Below are positions 54,216-62,272 of a DNA stretch of 64,000 nucleotides, one piece after another. The notes beneath the pieces are model-generated. The model was not told where the DNA came from, did not search any database, and was given only the letters and a program-made list of their open reading frames with translations. The stretch's first letter is position 1. Each line of letters opens with the position of its first letter. Made by a program: the position numbers and the translations under genes. Source of the DNA: Bacilli bacterium (GTDB lineage Bacteria > Bacillota_I > Bacilli_A > RFN20 > CAG-288). Location: positions 1,133,535 through 1,197,534 of the forward strand of contig JALCLG010000001.1 of the NCBI GenBank assembly GCA_022647725.1. The letters are read 5' to 3'.

Positions 54216-54436
54216 CTACCAAGTTTTGCCTTTTTCCGAGGGTATTAAGTGGAGGGTATTTACTTTTATGTTTATATTTTGTGGTTTTCACGGCGTCTAA
54301 GTGAGGGGGTTCCAAGGAATCTTAATCGAATTATGAAAAAAACTTTGGTATTTTCCGCTTCTCGAAGCGTCTAAGTGAGGGGACATTTCAAACTGAGGGG
54401 TTAATTTTTCCCTATCCCTCGGCGTCTAAGTGAAGA
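54216..54436 (+). repeat. Array 2 of degenerate ~55-bp direct repeats
   Basis: Four units with CTACCAAGTTTTG (54216) and cores GCGTCTAAGTGAGGGG or variants; the TAAGTG anchor lies at 54246, 54298, 54372 and 54427. The block between the last two units (CAAACTGAGGGGTTAATTT) is almost the same as in array 1, so the arrays are homologous. The array is followed by the second GTG-started small gene. The flanks of the 54148-54493 gap hold nothing else recognisable. Confidence 0.7.
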
Positions 54437-54493
54437 AGCGTTCATTTTATTGGCGGGAGCAGAGGAAAGAACAAAAAGAAAGGAATTAAACAC

Positions 54494-54784
54494 GTGTCAG
54501 AATCCGTAAGTGTGAGAAAAGACATTCAGCATCCTAGTTATCCGTTGGCTTTCATCACTTTAGAAAAGCCATCGGCATCAGGCACGTCAGATCCGCCATC
54601 CGTGCCTAAGAGACTCTGCTGTCCTCCGGAGTCGAAGCCTTCGATGCCGAAGGATGTGATGAACTCTCTTGCCGCGCTTCTCCTCGCCGAGGTTGCCGAG
54701 GCCTTCAGGGATCCGGAGGTGAAGAAAAGATACGAATCGGAAAGGAAGATGAAGCGAGATGAGCCGAATGGCGTGGAGGCGTGA
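54494..54784 (+). CDS. Small protein, paralogue of the 40.8-kb GTG-started protein
   Basis: A 96-residue protein from GTG behind AAAGGAATTAAACACGTG, almost identical to the start block of the first copy. The N-terminus is Pro/Ser-rich. The C-terminus (MNSLAALLLAEVAEAF, RDPEVKKRYESERKM) keeps the helical pattern and DP-x(4)-RYE motif of the paralogue. It lies between repeat array 2 and the folded leader of recombinase 2, with no cargo in between. The function is unknown. Confidence 0.6.
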   Translation: MSESVSVRKDIQHPSYPLAFITLEKPSASGTSDPPSVPKRLCCPPESKPSMPKDVMNSLAALLLAEVAEAFRDPEVKKRYESERKMKRDEPNGVEA

Positions 54785-54800
54785 TAGAATTAGTCATCAG

Positions 54801-54903
54801 GTTCAAGGTTTCGGCCTTGAACGCTACAGGAAGACCCTGGCCTCAGTGGAGGCAAATCAATTCGATTTCGTGATTTGTTCACAGCAAGGAGGGTCTTTTA
54901 TTT
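54801..54903 (+). promoter_or_regulatory. Folded leader of serine recombinase 2
   Basis: A hairpin GTTCAAGG/CCTTGAAC (54801-54822) is followed by the same three-way fold as in front of recombinase 1. AAGACCCT pairs with AGGGTCTT, closing GCCTC-AGTG-GAGGC and AAATCA/TGATTT. The GGAGG ribosome binding site lies in the outer stem. The leading hairpin differs in sequence from copy 1 but keeps its position. Confidence 0.7.
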
Positions 54904-56409
54904 ATGAGCGGAGAAAGCATTCCGGTCCAGAGGATACGCGGCGTCATCTACGCCCGCTTTTCCTGCGGACACCAGAACGAGAAGTCGATTGAGGGCCAGG
55001 TCGAGGACTGCAAGGCCTTCGCCAGGGAGCAGGGAGTCGAAATCGTCAATGTCTATGTCGACAGGGCAATGACGGCCACCAACGACCGGAGGCCAGCCTT
55101 CCAGAAGATGATACTGGATTCGAGGGCCCATCTCTTCGAGACGGTTGTCGTCTGGAAGAGCGACCGCTTCTCGAGGAACACCGCCGATGCCCCGAGATAC
55201 CGGAAGGAGCTTGAGGAGAACGGCGTGAGCCTTCTTTCGGTCACGGAGCCCAACATCGAAGGGCCAGAGAGGATTCTCTTCAACGCGATGAACGACGGCT
55301 ACAACGCCTATTATTCGGCCGAGCTTTCCGTGAAGATCAAGCGCGGCAACCGCATCAACGTCGAGAAGGGCATCTTCAACGGCGGAAGGATTCCCTACGG
55401 CTATGACGATGTTGATCAGAGGCTAGCAATCAATCCAAAGGAGGCCGATGTGGTGAAGGAGATCTTCAGGGAGTATTCTTCCTCGGGAATCACCCTCAAT
55501 GCGCTCAGGGTCGCCCTGAAAGCTCGTGGGATTCGCAACAGGTCGGGGAATCCGTTCTCCCACGGCTCCCTCTACAACATGCTGAGGAACCGAACATATC
55601 TTGGCGAATACACGAAGGGCGGTGCGACCAATCCGAAGGCATTTCCCGCCATCGTGAACGCCGAGGTCTTTGCCAAGGCATCCTCTAGGCTGAAGGAAAA
55701 CGCTAAGAAGTCCACTTCATTCCGCTCCGAGGAGACCGATACCTTCCTTCTCACCGGAAAGCTCTGCTGCGGCAAATGCGGAGCCCTGATGGTCGGGGAC
55801 AGCGGCAAGGTCAGAAGTGGGAAGCCAGCATTCAAGTATTATGCCTGCCATAACCGCAAAAGGAGAAAAGACTGTGACATGAAGCCTGTCAGAAAGGAGC
55901 TGATAGAGGACTACGTCGTCAGTGAGACATCGAAGTGGGTCAACGACAGCGGGTTCCTGGATGCCTTTGCCGATGCCGTCTATTCTCTTTAGTTCGAGGG
56001 GATGCCGCTTATCAAGTCCGCAGAGACGGAGATTGCCCAGGTTCAGTCCAAGATGGACAACATCATGCGCGCGGTGGAGAACGGGATGGACTCGGAGGAC
56101 TTCGGAAGACGCTATGCGGAGCTCAAGGACAGGCGGACGGAACTGAACGCCAATCTGGACAGAATGAAGATGGAGCATCCAACCTTGACGAGGGAACAGA
56201 TTGTCTGGTACCTCAAAAGCTTCAGGAGATTCGGAAACGGAAGCCTTGAGGAAAAAAAGAGGCTGATCGATGTCTTCGTCAACACCATCTACCTCTATGT
56301 AGACGGAGCAGTGGACATTTGCTACAACTGGCGACCGCTCACGGAAAGGATCGTAAACTCCCAGTGGGTCCGTCTGGCGTCTCATTCGCTCCACCAACGT
56401 ATAAAATAA
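54904..56409 (+). pseudogene. Large serine recombinase 2, interrupted by an in-frame TAG
   Basis: Residues 1-362 carry the catalytic domain (IYARFSCGHQNEKSIEGQ, VVWKSDRFSR), the DNA-binding domain (GSLYNMLRNRTYLGEY) and the zinc ribbon (CGKCGALMVGD). A TAG at 55990-55992 stops translation. The same frame continues as FEGMPLIKSAETEI with the coiled coil and C-terminus, ending at 56409. The paralogue has Gln at the TAG position (AAQF against SL-stop-F), so one CAG to TAG change explains it. Other genes in the window end in TAG, so decoding as Gln is unlikely. The truncated product could still bind DNA. Confidence 0.85.
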
Positions 56410-56432
56410 GCCCTTAAATAAGGGCTTTTTTA
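56408..56432 (+). terminator. Terminator after serine recombinase 2
   Basis: AAGCCCTT pairs with AAGGGCTT around a short A/T loop and is followed by six T residues. It overlaps the stop of the reading frame. Confidence 0.88.
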
Positions 56433-56596
56433 ATTTTTACGGGTGCGATTTTGGTGCAATGTTTTTGGAAGAATATATTTATCTCATTCCTCACCGGCTG
56501 CTGAAGAGGCAATTGCCTGACATGGCGATTGAGGACGGCCCCAAAAGGATCAGATAGTTTTCTGATTTATTTGTCTGCCATTAAAAAGTTTAGCTG

Positions 56597-56633
56597 TAGT
56601 CGACAAAAATATCTAATTAGTAAAAAATATCGA
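56597..56633 (+). repeat. Left arm of 37-bp imperfect inverted repeat around the DUF4143 gene
   Basis: Starts TAGTCGACAAAA. It matches the reverse complement of 57908-57944 at about 29 of 37 positions by eye. It ends 24 nt before the ATG, just upstream of the -10 box. Confidence 0.65.
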
Positions 56634-56642
56634 ATAGAATAT

Positions 56643-56650
56643 GCTATACT
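56643..56650 (+). promoter_or_regulatory. Extended -10 promoter, leaderless AAA/DUF4143 gene
   Basis: TGCTATACT (56642-56650) ends 6 nt before the ATG at 56657; there is no ribosome binding site. Confidence 0.5.
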
Positions 56651-56656
56651 TATGGT

Positions 56657-57907
56657 ATGGAATTCCCAAGAAAAGAAGATCTTGATGCACTGATAAACAA
56701 AAAAGGAAATCATTTAGTGAAGGTAATCACCGGCTTGCGAAAAGTCGGGAAATCCTATTTACTATCCACACTTTTCAAAAAACATCTGCTAAATGCCGGA
56801 GTTCCTCTTGATCACATCATCGAGGCCGATCTTTCCTTAAGCGAGAATGAGAATCTTCACGACAAAAAAGCTCTCCGTGATTTTATTCTGAAACGCGTTA
56901 AGGATAACGGGATGTACTACTTGCTTCTTGATGAGATTCAAGAAGCCAAGGGCTTCAGTAGCCTTCTTCTTTCACTAAACAAAAAGCCCAACTTTGACAT
57001 TTACGTTACGGGCAGCAATTCGAGGATGCTTTCCCGTGACATTGAGACCGATTTCCGAGGCACAGCAGATCCCGTTCGTCTCTTTCCAATTCGTTTCAAG
57101 GAGTTTCTTCCTCTTTCGGGAATGAGCCCGGAGGTCGCCCTCAGTCATTATCTTGATTATGGCGGCATGCCACTTCAATTCAGCAAAAACAGCGACCTTG
57201 AACGTGAAAAATATCTCCGGGGGCTTTTTGAGACGGTTTATCTTGCCGACATTGAAGACCGTCACGATCTTCGCAACAAGCCGGCTTTCGAGCTTCTTTC
57301 CGATGTTCTTTCCAGCGACATCGGTTCGCTTACAAACCCTGCAAAAATTGAGAAGACATTGAAGAGTTCACATTATAAACTTACCAATGACACGATTGCG
57401 ACTTATATCTCTTATTTGACCGATGCCTTCCTGTTTGAAGAGTGCAAACGCTTCGATATTAAGGGGAAAAGCCACATAAGCAGTCCTCTGAAATATTATT
57501 GTGGTGACATCGGACTTCGGAATGCTCGCCTTCATTTTAACGAACAAGAATATCAGAACATCATTGAAAATGCTGTCTATCTTGATCTGCGCTCACGGGG
57601 CTATGAAGTCGATGTTGGAGTTATTCCCCATCGCGAGACGGACTTGGAAAGCAAGAAACAGATTGACAAGAACTATGAGATTGATTTCATTGTCAACAAA
57701 GGCAACGAAAAGGTCTACGTGCAGGTTGCCATGGACATGGATACGAAGGAAAAATATCAGCAGGAAGCAAAACCCTTTTCTTTGGTCGGTGATTCGTTCC
57801 GAAAGGTTTTCGTCTTACGCCGTTTCAGCCAAACCCCACGTTTTGATGAAAAGGGTTATTTCGTAATGTCTCTCCTTGATTTTCTTGAAAATAGCCAGCT
57901 GATATAG
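56657..57907 (+). CDS. AAA-family ATPase with DUF4143 domain
   Basis: This 416-residue protein has an AAA_14 domain (Walker A GLRKVGKSY at about 26-34, Walker B YLLLDEIQE at about 94, sensor YVTGSNS) and a C-terminal DUF4143 domain with a nuclease-like end (YEIDFIVNKGNEKVYVQVAM, about 338-357). Such proteins are very common and often multi-copy in anaerobes; their role is unclear. The C-terminal D..VQV pattern resembles restriction-endonuclease-like folds. The gene fills the space between two inverted repeat arms, with its stop codon abutting the right arm, so it looks like a small mobile cassette. Confidence 0.85.
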   Translation: MEFPRKEDLDALINKKGNHLVKVITGLRKVGKSYLLSTLFKKHLLNAGVPLDHIIEADLSLSENENLHDKKALRDFILKRVKDNGMYYLLLDEIQEAKGFSSLLLSLNKKPNFDIYVTGSNSRMLSRDIETDFRGTADPVRLFPIRFKEFLPLSGMSPEVALSHYLDYGGMPLQFSKNSDLEREKYLRGLFETVYLADIEDRHDLRNKPAFELLSDVLSSDIGSLTNPAKIEKTLKSSHYKLTNDTIATYISYLTDAFLFEECKRFDIKGKSHISSPLKYYCGDIGLRNARLHFNEQEYQNIIENAVYLDLRSRGYEVDVGVIPHRETDLESKKQIDKNYEIDFIVNKGNEKVYVQVAMDMDTKEKYQQEAKPFSLVGDSFRKVFVLRRFSQTPRFDEKGYFVMSLLDFLENSQLI

Positions 57908-57944
57908 TCGATTATTTTCACTAAATAGTAAATTTTGTCGACTA
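57908..57944 (-). repeat. Right arm of 37-bp imperfect inverted repeat around the DUF4143 gene
   Basis: Begins directly after the TAG stop codon and ends GTCGACTA. No target-site duplication is evident outside the arms. Confidence 0.65.
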
Positions 57945-58261
57945 TGATTTGAGACGTGATCCTTTAGCGATATTACCCCTTAGTTCTCAAGGCTCGGATA
58001 TGAAGAGGTTTGCTCCGCCCAACAGACCTCTTTTGCAAAGAAGAAACAGAATCAGGCATGAGAATTCAGTGGCTTCCATTGAAAAGGAAAAATACATTTT
58101 TACGAATCCTATAATACTTTTTAGAATAATTCATAGGAAAAGTCTTAGAGACCATAGCATTTCGGACAGTTTTTTCTTGATACGATTAACGTAAATGGAA
58201 TCGATCGGTTGTTTTCGCTGGTGCAAATCGGGTGCGAGAATCCCCCAAAAAAGCCGGCCTA
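57945..58261. other. Gene-free stretch with one terminator-like hairpin
   Basis: The hairpin AGAGGTTTG/CAGACCTCT (58003-58029) with loop CTCCGCCCAA ends in CTTTTG. The sequence around it resembles the block at 47049-47072. No credible gene is seen. A TATAAT-like box lies near 58111, but nothing plausible follows it. Confidence 0.4.
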
Positions 58262-58858
58262 TTAACTGGAAAAGTGTATCTGGTTGTTTTCGGAATAATG
58301 ATAAGAAAGAAGAACGTGTCCTTCCGCACGGGCAATCCACTCTTTGCTTTCGGAATAACGGACAGGTTGGACGACATGGAACCGGACAGTCATTTCACGG
58401 CCATTGCCTTTGCCGTCACTGGCAAAATAACTGGTGGGCAGGGATACCGTTTCGTGATGGCTGAAGGTCATGCCTTTTGCGAGGCTGTTTTCATAAGCGA
58501 AATCATCTGTCCAAAAATCCTGGGAGGGGATTTCTTTAAGAAAGACTAAGTTTTCGAGGAAAGTTTTGTAGTCTGTTTCATCGACGGCAAATTGGCTGCT
58601 GCCGTTATAACTGTCCACATAAATGCAAACCGGACCTGGGGTGTCATTGACAGAGAAGGGGGTCAGATCCTTCCGAGGATGGCCAAACGAAAGCTCAAAA
58701 GGAATAGGCTTTGAGATCTCAAAATCGCTTTTTTCTAAAACGACACCCACTTCAATCGAAGAAGGGGAAAAATCATAAGAAAATCCGTTTTGCACCGTGC
58801 CGTTTGAGTGGCACGAACAAAGCAAGATCAAGACAATAAGTGTTGCTTTCTTTTTCAT
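58262..58858 (-). CDS. Lipoprotein, uncharacterised
   Basis: A 198-residue protein from the ATG at 58858 behind AAGGGGG. The lipoprotein signal MKKKATLIVLILLCSC predicts surface anchoring. The mature part is beta-rich (FSYDFSPSSIEVGVVLEKSD, REMTVRFHVVQPVRYSES) with no known motif. It is monocistronic by appearance. Its neighbours are small AT-rich genes outside the tRNA-linked island. Confidence 0.65.
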   Translation of the reverse strand: MKKKATLIVLILLCSCHSNGTVQNGFSYDFSPSSIEVGVVLEKSDFEISKPIPFELSFGHPRKDLTPFSVNDTPGPVCIYVDSYNGSSQFAVDETDYKTFLENLVFLKEIPSQDFWTDDFAYENSLAKGMTFSHHETVSLPTSYFASDGKGNGREMTVRFHVVQPVRYSESKEWIARAEGHVLLSYHYSENNQIHFSS

Positions 58859-58911
58859 CTGTTCCCCCTTTGTTATCACTAATCTAACAACAGCTTTCTG
58901 TCTTACACAGC

Positions 58912-59163
58912 CTATTTGCTGTAGGCTTTTGTGGATAACTCCGTAACAGCATCGGCTGCCCCGGCTAAGAGCTTTTTTTCTTTCACAGTTAGATTCTTTT
59001 CCTGACTGAGGGGATTTTCAAACTTTTCGGCAATGAACGTGATGACTTCATCAATGTTGTCATCATTTATCGTCTCAATCCCCATAGCCTTGGTAACATA
59101 GGCATCGATAAAAGAGGCTGTTTTCTCGGAAGGAACGTACTTGTTTGAAAATTGGTATTTCAT
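58912..59163 (-). CDS. Small protein, tandem paralogue A
   Basis: This 83-residue acidic helical protein shares the pattern NDDNIDEVITFIAEKFENPLS then EKKLL..A..AVTELS with the gene just upstream, so the two arose by tandem duplication. No signal peptide is present and the family was not recognised. The two genes are 10 nt apart in one transcription unit. Confidence 0.65.
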   Translation of the reverse strand: MKYQFSNKYVPSEKTASFIDAYVTKAMGIETINDDNIDEVITFIAEKFENPLSQEKNLTVKEKKLLAGAADAVTELSTKAYSK

Positions 59164-59173
59164 CGATCACTGC

Positions 59174-59428
59174 CTATAGATTGATGACCTTATTAGAGGT
59201 AAGGATGGTGACGGCCTTGCTGACCAGAGCCAACGTCTTCTTTTCGGCAGCTGTCCTTTTCCCTTGCGACAGAGGAATCTCATAATTGCTGCAAATGAAA
59301 TCGGCAATCTCGCCGATGTTGTCATTGTTGAGCTCGGTAATCTTCATTGCCGGAAAAATAGTCTCTTCCAGAAAGGCATCGACATCCTTCGGGAGCGGAT
59401 AGTCGATGCTGAGATTGTTCTTGATCAT
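59174..59428 (-). CDS. Small protein, tandem paralogue B
   Basis: An 84-residue protein with NNDNIGEIADFICSNYEIPL and EKKTLALVSKAVTILTS, aligned end to end with the downstream paralogue. GAGGAGG precedes the ATG. The conserved DNI-E..FI......PLSQ core suggests a fixed fold. No function is known; the size would suit a small binding protein or an antitoxin-like partner, but no partner gene is next to it. Confidence 0.65.
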   Translation of the reverse strand: MIKNNLSIDYPLPKDVDAFLEETIFPAMKITELNNDNIGEIADFICSNYEIPLSQGKRTAAEKKTLALVSKAVTILTSNKVINL

Positions 59429-60061
59429 TTGCGTTTCCTCCTCATTCTTCTTTTGTTGTCATAACGTACGGAAACAAGAAGCAAAGAGAACTTACAAAGA
59501 TTATAAACCATTTCTCATTTTTTATTTGATGGGGGCGATAACTTTTTTTGGACTGGGTAGACTGGGCAAAAGAAAAAGTGTTTTCTAGGATGATTCGAGC
59601 GGAGAAACTAACGATAATAGAATGTCTGTCAATGTCGTGATTCTCCTTTGCCTTTTGAAAGCTTTTGTTGCGTCATCACACTTAAAAGAGACCAGTATTA
59701 AGGGCGTTTTTTAACTAACAAAAATGTTAGTAAAAAGAATAACTTATGGACAAGAAAAAGAGAGTATGAGGCAATGGGCCGGACAGAGAAATCCAAGATA
59801 TTTGATGACGCCGAGAAGATTGGGAAATGATGATCTTCTATTCGTTTCTTCTTTGGTCTTTTCAGGGTTTATGGATGCCTGAAAGATTCTTTATTACGGC
59901 TCAAAAGAGAATCAATAGGTCTCTTTTATGTCATTGGAATTTCCCTTTAGGATCGTATTTTTCGGTTCTCTCAACTGGGAGTTGAGCCAAAACGAATAAG
60001 GTTTGGTTGGCAAGCGCGAGAAAGCGTATCATACTTGAGACGAAAGTGAGGAAGCCCTGCC
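59429..60061. other. Gene-free 630-bp stretch
   Basis: No reading frame here has a ribosome binding site and a sensible protein. Features seen: several short ORF fragments (for example an 18-codon frame at about 59775), and a perfect 7-bp hairpin CTCAACT-GGG-AGTTGAG at 59970-59986 without a T run. The -10-like TATCAT and GAGGAAG site of the next gene are at the right edge. It may be decayed coding DNA. Confidence 0.4.
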
Positions 60062-60765
60062 ATGAACAAAGTGAAGATGGCTGAATTTCTGACATCCCTA
60101 AGAAAGGAAAAGAACCTGACCCAGCAAGAGGTCAGTGAGATTTTCTCCTTGACGCCTCAGGCCATTTCCAAATGGGAGGCCGGGCAAAGCATTCCGGATG
60201 TCGAGACCTTGGAAAAGCTCTCGTCTTTCATGTCTCCATCGAAGAGATTCTAAACGGGCAGCGGCAGGCCGAGCCGGTAAAGGCCTCGGCAGCCTCTGTT
60301 TCTCCATCTCCTGCGGCAGCAAAACCTCTGGAGTCTCCCAAAGGACTCGGGACTTTTATTTTCTCAATGACCATGATTCCTCTTTGGATTGCCTACTATT
60401 TCCTGCCGGCCGAGCCACCCGTGGAAGTTCTGATCGGTGACGCCCAGACCGGTCATGTCGTTTGGGAAACTCACTCCTTTTATTACCGGATGAGTCAAGG
60501 GGATCCCTTTGCTATTCTTGCCTTCCTGATGTCCATTCTTTCTAGCCTCTTTGCTTTAGGGGTCTGGCTGGCACCCCAGTCGATGAAGAAGGGCTTCTGG
60601 CTGACCCGGCAGATCATGGCTTGCCTTTGCTTGGGGCTGATGATAGCCGGTTCCTTGATGGGACAGGGTGTCTATAGTCATGTTTGGATGGCTATCGCCT
60701 TCCTTGAACTTATCTATATCCTCCTTCTTCATCTCTTGCCGATGAACCGGCTGAAGAATCTCTAG
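60062..60765 (+). pseudogene. XRE regulator with membrane domain, frameshifted
   Basis: Frame 1 (60062-60253) encodes an HTH_3 domain (MAEFLTSLRKEKNLTQQEVS, AISKWEAGQSIPDVETLEKL) and then runs into an unrelated tail. Frame 2 continues the expected sequence from HVSIEEILNGQ (about 60228) through a linker and three or four membrane helices (FIFSMTMIPLWIAYYFLP, AILAFLMSILSSLFALGVWL) to 60765. A single base lost in the T run near 60228 would explain it. The intact protein would be about 234 residues: a DNA-binding domain tethered to the membrane. A sequencing error or slippage is also possible. Confidence 0.75.
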
Positions 60766-60835
60766 GCGGGAGCCTGTTTTCCTCGAAATCAGCCTTGCTA
60801 AAACGTATAATAAGGAAAACCAAGGAGACCCCCTT

Positions 60836-62170
60836 ATGGAAGAATATCAGGATCAGGCACAGGCCCAGCGTCAGGCGCAGCTTTGCGATATCGGCAAGAA
60901 AGTCAAAAGCCGAGCCAATCGCAGCTTCGCCCTAGCGACTTGCCTTACTCTCGGCATGAGTCTTTTTGTGTTGGCTTTCTTCTTTGTGGAGACTTATTTC
61001 GGCAGCCGCTCCTATTATGTGGTTGCTATTCTGGCAGCGGTGTTCCTCTTCTTTGATGTCGAGAGCATCCTCCGCAACAATAAGATGAGAGCGGAGATTC
61101 TGAAGAGCTCCGACGAGAAAGTCGGTCTCTCCTATGCCATCAAAGATCCCCGGGTCAAGGGCTATCATCGGACTCAGCGCCGGAACCAATTGGCAATCAC
61201 GATCATCCTGGGTGTCCTTTTTGCGGGTCTTGGGACGTCTCTCTTTGTCGCTTCCTATCTTTCGACGCCACGGGACTTCTCCGCTTTAACCGAAAAGACG
61301 GGCTATTTTGAAAAGATGAACAAAACCTCTTCCGGTACCTTGTATCTGACACTGAAGGATGATACGGACGTTTATGAGATTGACGGCAAATACAGCTCAG
61401 CCTTTAATGCGACGGAATTCACGACGACGGTGGATAAGAGTACTCCGCTCACGCTGAAATATGCTCCGAAGGAGAACGATACCTATCAGCCGACCTATTA
61501 TGTCCGGCAGGGGGAGGTCACCTATCTGTCCGAAGACGAGGTCAACACCATCGACAAAGCCGACCGTCAGATGGGAATGATCCTAGGCTATGTGACCTGG
61601 GGACTTTCTGCTATCAACCTTTTGGCTATCCCGGTTATCCTGGTCCAGGCGAAGAAAGGGATGGCTCAGGAAACGATTGATCTTTCTTCCTTGCCGGAAG
61701 ATATCAAAGCAGCGTCTCCTACTCCGATGCAGGCGACTTTGAATCCTCAGTCGGTTCATATCCATGTGGAGTGCCCTAAGACGATCCGGATCATTCTGGA
61801 TGTCTGCGGCGGGCTCAGCATTGTCGCCGGGATCCTGGTAGCCATCTTTGTCACTCATCCGGACGGCCGCTGGGTGGGGCTGGCATTATTGGCCTTCTTC
61901 GGCATCCTCCTCATTATCTTAGGCCTGACGCTAAGGACTTATGTGGATCTTGCCGGGGAGACTCTCACGTATTACTCCGGTGCCTCCAAACCGAAGACGT
62001 TTGCCGTCAAGGACATTGCCAATCTCCGTTTAGGTACCAATGGAGCCATTGCCTTCTTTGACGGATCCGGAAAGCAGCTGGGATCGATGATCCTTTCCAA
62101 GATCAATCACAGCATGGAGCTGGTGCAGTATCTGATGTCCTTAGGGATTCCCTGCTACGGTCCGCAATAG
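60836..62170 (+). CDS. Polytopic membrane protein, uncharacterised
   Basis: This 444-residue protein has two N-terminal helices (FALATCLTLGMSLFVLAFFF, VVAILAAVFLFFDV), a third near 120 (QLAITIILGVLFAGLGTSLF), then a beta-rich extracytoplasmic segment (about 155-240; SSGTLYLTLKDDTDVYEIDG). A further helix lies near 250 and two near 320-365, with a PH-like C-terminal part (YVDLAGETLTYYSGASKPKT). The family was not recognised. TATAAT and AGGAGA are upstream. It follows the broken XRE gene but appears to have its own promoter. Confidence 0.65.
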   Translation: MEEYQDQAQAQRQAQLCDIGKKVKSRANRSFALATCLTLGMSLFVLAFFFVETYFGSRSYYVVAILAAVFLFFDVESILRNNKMRAEILKSSDEKVGLSYAIKDPRVKGYHRTQRRNQLAITIILGVLFAGLGTSLFVASYLSTPRDFSALTEKTGYFEKMNKTSSGTLYLTLKDDTDVYEIDGKYSSAFNATEFTTTVDKSTPLTLKYAPKENDTYQPTYYVRQGEVTYLSEDEVNTIDKADRQMGMILGYVTWGLSAINLLAIPVILVQAKKGMAQETIDLSSLPEDIKAASPTPMQATLNPQSVHIHVECPKTIRIILDVCGGLSIVAGILVAIFVTHPDGRWVGLALLAFFGILLIILGLTLRTYVDLAGETLTYYSGASKPKTFAVKDIANLRLGTNGAIAFFDGSGKQLGSMILSKINHSMELVQYLMSLGIPCYGPQ

Positions 62171-62272
62171 CTTTGCCGGCCAACCGAAAAGCGGTAGCCC
62201 AATTGCACCTTATCAAAGAATTTATCATTCCGAATTTAGTTAAAGAGAGATGAGACAATCTAGAAGACAATT

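Larger units (their letters stand above)
40169..56399 (+). mobile_element. Defence island with two large serine recombinase modules, inserted at tRNA-Ala
   Basis: Borders are inferred from repeats of the tRNA 3' end: TCCACCAAACG at 40169-40179 and 47068-47078, and TCCACCAACG at 56390-56399. Inside lie two recombinase genes, two repeat arrays, two paralogous GTG-started ORFs, two copies of a folded 85-nt element, two methylase operons, an AbiTii protein and several AT-rich orphans. The middle repeat suggests two units in tandem (about 40.17-47.08 and 47.08-56.40 kb). Serine recombinases usually do not use tRNA ends, so the border assignment is tentative. Confidence 0.55.

Noticed and set aside
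54904..56409. TAG decoded as glutamine, as in some recoded phages
   Set aside because: Several clear genes here end in TAG (for example copA and pip-neighbour genes) and no suppressor tRNA is seen; a nonsense mutation is simpler.
58195..58549. Plus-strand ORFs opposite the lipoprotein gene
   Set aside because: They lack ribosome binding sites and overlap a well-supported minus-strand lipoprotein gene.
59529..59588. Type I toxin-like peptide (MGAITFFGLGRLGKRKSVF)
   Set aside because: There is no ribosome binding site, no antisense RNA promoter and no homologue in the window; probably chance.
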